Origin: Ustulina deusta
Taxonomy: Eukaryota; Ascomycota; Sordariomycetes; Xylariales; Xylariaceae
DNA: 64,000 nt
Assembly: GCA_023159155.1 (NCBI GenBank)
Contig: JAJNNX010000007.1
Coordinates: 1,302,001-1,366,000 of the forward strand
Direction of reading: 5' to 3'
The notes under the pieces were generated by a model. The model had not been told where the DNA came from and did no database searches. It saw only the letters and a program-made list of their open reading frames with translations. This document shows positions 62,601-64,000 of this stretch, one piece after another (the first letter of the stretch is position 1; each line of letters starts with the position of its first letter). Made by a program: the position numbers and the translations under genes.

Positions 62601-64000
62601 AAATTCCCAACGGGAGGCATCTTCTGGTTATCCTTGGCGGTATGCCCTGTTTGGGGCGTGGTCTGCGTGAGGCCGGTCATGGCAAGGACATCGTCAGATC
62701 GTGCACCGTTCTTGTTGGAGGCGGCGGACTCGGGGAGAAATTGCTTGAAATCTTCAAGAAGATCGGGCGCTGTGCTGAAGAGACTGGTGACTTGGGCGTA
62801 GACCTCTTGTATTGGTTTGGACTCGCGTTGGTAGGTCTGGAGGATCTCAAGGAATTGTTTGTAGATTTCGGGTTTGTCCTGGAAACGGTTCTGCGCGGAG
62901 GAAAATGTTAGTGCAAGTGCAGAAAGGGTGCAGGTATTGTATTGTCCTCGTACAGAAAAGTTTTGAAATGGCGATAGAAGTGGGGGCAAGGTCTCTCACC
63001 TTGATTTTGTTTACATAGCTAATGGCATGGTTGAACTCGACTGGCCCGCGCTTCTCTATGCCCGCCTGCGGATTGTTTGCCCCGTTTGGGCCGCCAGAAG
63101 GAATCGGTGTGGGCGTCAAGGTGTTGCGGGCGGCCGGCTGTGCGTTCGGAGTGGTCGAATTGTTCTGTGCAGTCGATCTGGGCGGATGCGGCGCTGCACT
63201 TCCCACGGGCGCGTCGAAAGGAACAGGCTCGCGGTGTGCGGGTGCGATGATGTTTGCTCCGTTCGTTGCCGGGGCGCTGAACTGGGCTTCGGGGCTCTCG
63301 ATGCTATTGTGCGGTTGGGACTGCTGCCAATTGTTGCGGTGGCTGAAAAACGCAGTTGGCCCGGACTGCCCGTGCGCACCCTCGGCTTGGTTCGCTCTTC
63401 CCGTAATGGACTGGACCGTAGTGCCCATCGGCGTGGTTACTCGGATGGTATTGGGATCGTTGCCGGCACCGCATTCAATGCGATACCCGGGCGGCAGGAA
63501 CGTGTTGAAGCCCTGAATGAGGGTGGGGTGGCCAGCAAAAAGCTCGGAGACGCGGTTGATTACGCCTGGCGTGTCAATGCTGGTGGTGAATAGACATCAG
63601 AGCCTGCGCGCGGTGGGGAAGATAAATGGGGTATTCCTTACGTCTGACTCTTGAAGTCTTTCATGATGTCCAAAAACTTATTGTACACGTCTGGCTGGTC
63701 GGCAAACTGCACTTTCACCTGGTCAAGGTAACTAAGAGCATCCTATTGCGAACGAGGTGTTAGCTTCACCCTGGGCTCGACAGAATCACGCTGAAAGGGG
63801 CTGGCTGGGATGCGAGAGGCGCCAACATCCAGCTCGACACAAACTAGCACAGGGCAAGGAGTTGATGCGTGCTATCAGGAGGAAAGCATTGGAAGCACCT
63901 GGGAAAATGTAGTCACCCAGGTCGCTCTCTTGCAGCAGAGACCTAGGTGACTAGGTGCAGAGTGCACAGCTTACATTGAGAATGGGCTGCTGGCCTTGCT
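59671..64000 (-). CDS. sin3: Sin3 transcriptional corepressor (partial, 5' end off window)
   Basis: Scaffold of the Rpd3/HDAC corepressor complex. Exons in the window: 64000-63975 (partial), 63742-63642, 63579-63000, 62890-62048, 61989-60289 and 60225-59671, about 1,268 codons, phases close. Paired amphipathic helix 1: [20 protein letters not shown], then [15 protein letters not shown]2: [23 protein letters not shown]3: [20 protein letters not shown]. The HDAC-interacting domain follows: [20 protein letters not shown], then [20 protein letters not shown]. The Sin3 C-terminal domain closes the protein ([11 protein letters not shown] and onward). A Glu/Ser-rich, probably disordered linker lies at 60870-61160. 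The N terminus before PAH1 lies beyond base 64000. Confidence 0.95.

Overview
This window looks like nuclear DNA of a filamentous ascomycete, most likely a Sordariomycete. Genes are split by short introns (about 50-190 nt) with GTRNGT donors and CTRAY branch points. The products are ascomycete-type: a Zn2Cys6 regulator, a secreted esterase with a fungal CBM1, GUP1, Snu114 and Sin3. One transposon has been degraded C-to-T in the manner of repeat-induced point mutation (RIP). Long intergenic tracts are full of TAGGTA/TACCTA and GTAGTGTA motifs. Exon limits were set by hand from splice signals, reading phase and family conservation. There are no transcripts behind them.

Layout. 0-13 kb: uracil-DNA glycosylase (ung1, -), a mitochondrial Mtm1/SLC25A39-type carrier (-), an FBXO9/Hrt3-like F-box protein (+) and an unknown protein (-). 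13-18 kb: no gene. 18-31 kb: an unknown coiled-coil protein (+), an AIG1-like membrane protein (+), the MBOAT protein GUP1 (-), a frameshifted phosphotransferase pseudogene (+), a second F-box-like protein (+), a secreted CE1 feruloyl/acetylxylan-esterase-type enzyme with CBM1 (-), and an intron-containing tRNA-Asp (-). 31-48 kb is gene-poor: one large Zn2Cys6 transcription factor (-) and a 3.1 kb pogo-like DNA transposon with 48-bp terminal inverted repeats and a TA target duplication. 48-64 kb: the Fe-S assembly factor CIA2 (+), the U5 snRNP GTPase Snu114 (-), acetoacetyl-CoA thiolase ERG10 (+, divergent from snu114), and most of the corepressor Sin3 (-, running off the right edge).

The genes do not form a biosynthetic cluster. 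Most are housekeeping genes: DNA repair, mitochondrial transport, Fe-S assembly, splicing, sterol precursor supply and chromatin. The esterase and the Zn2Cys6 regulator hint at plant-biomass degradation, but only weakly. I did not find a convincing new multi-gene system. The points most worth checking are the transposon remnant, splicing choices that would remove a cellulose-binding module or lengthen Snu114, the conserved-looking unknown proteins, and the palindromic intergenic motif family.
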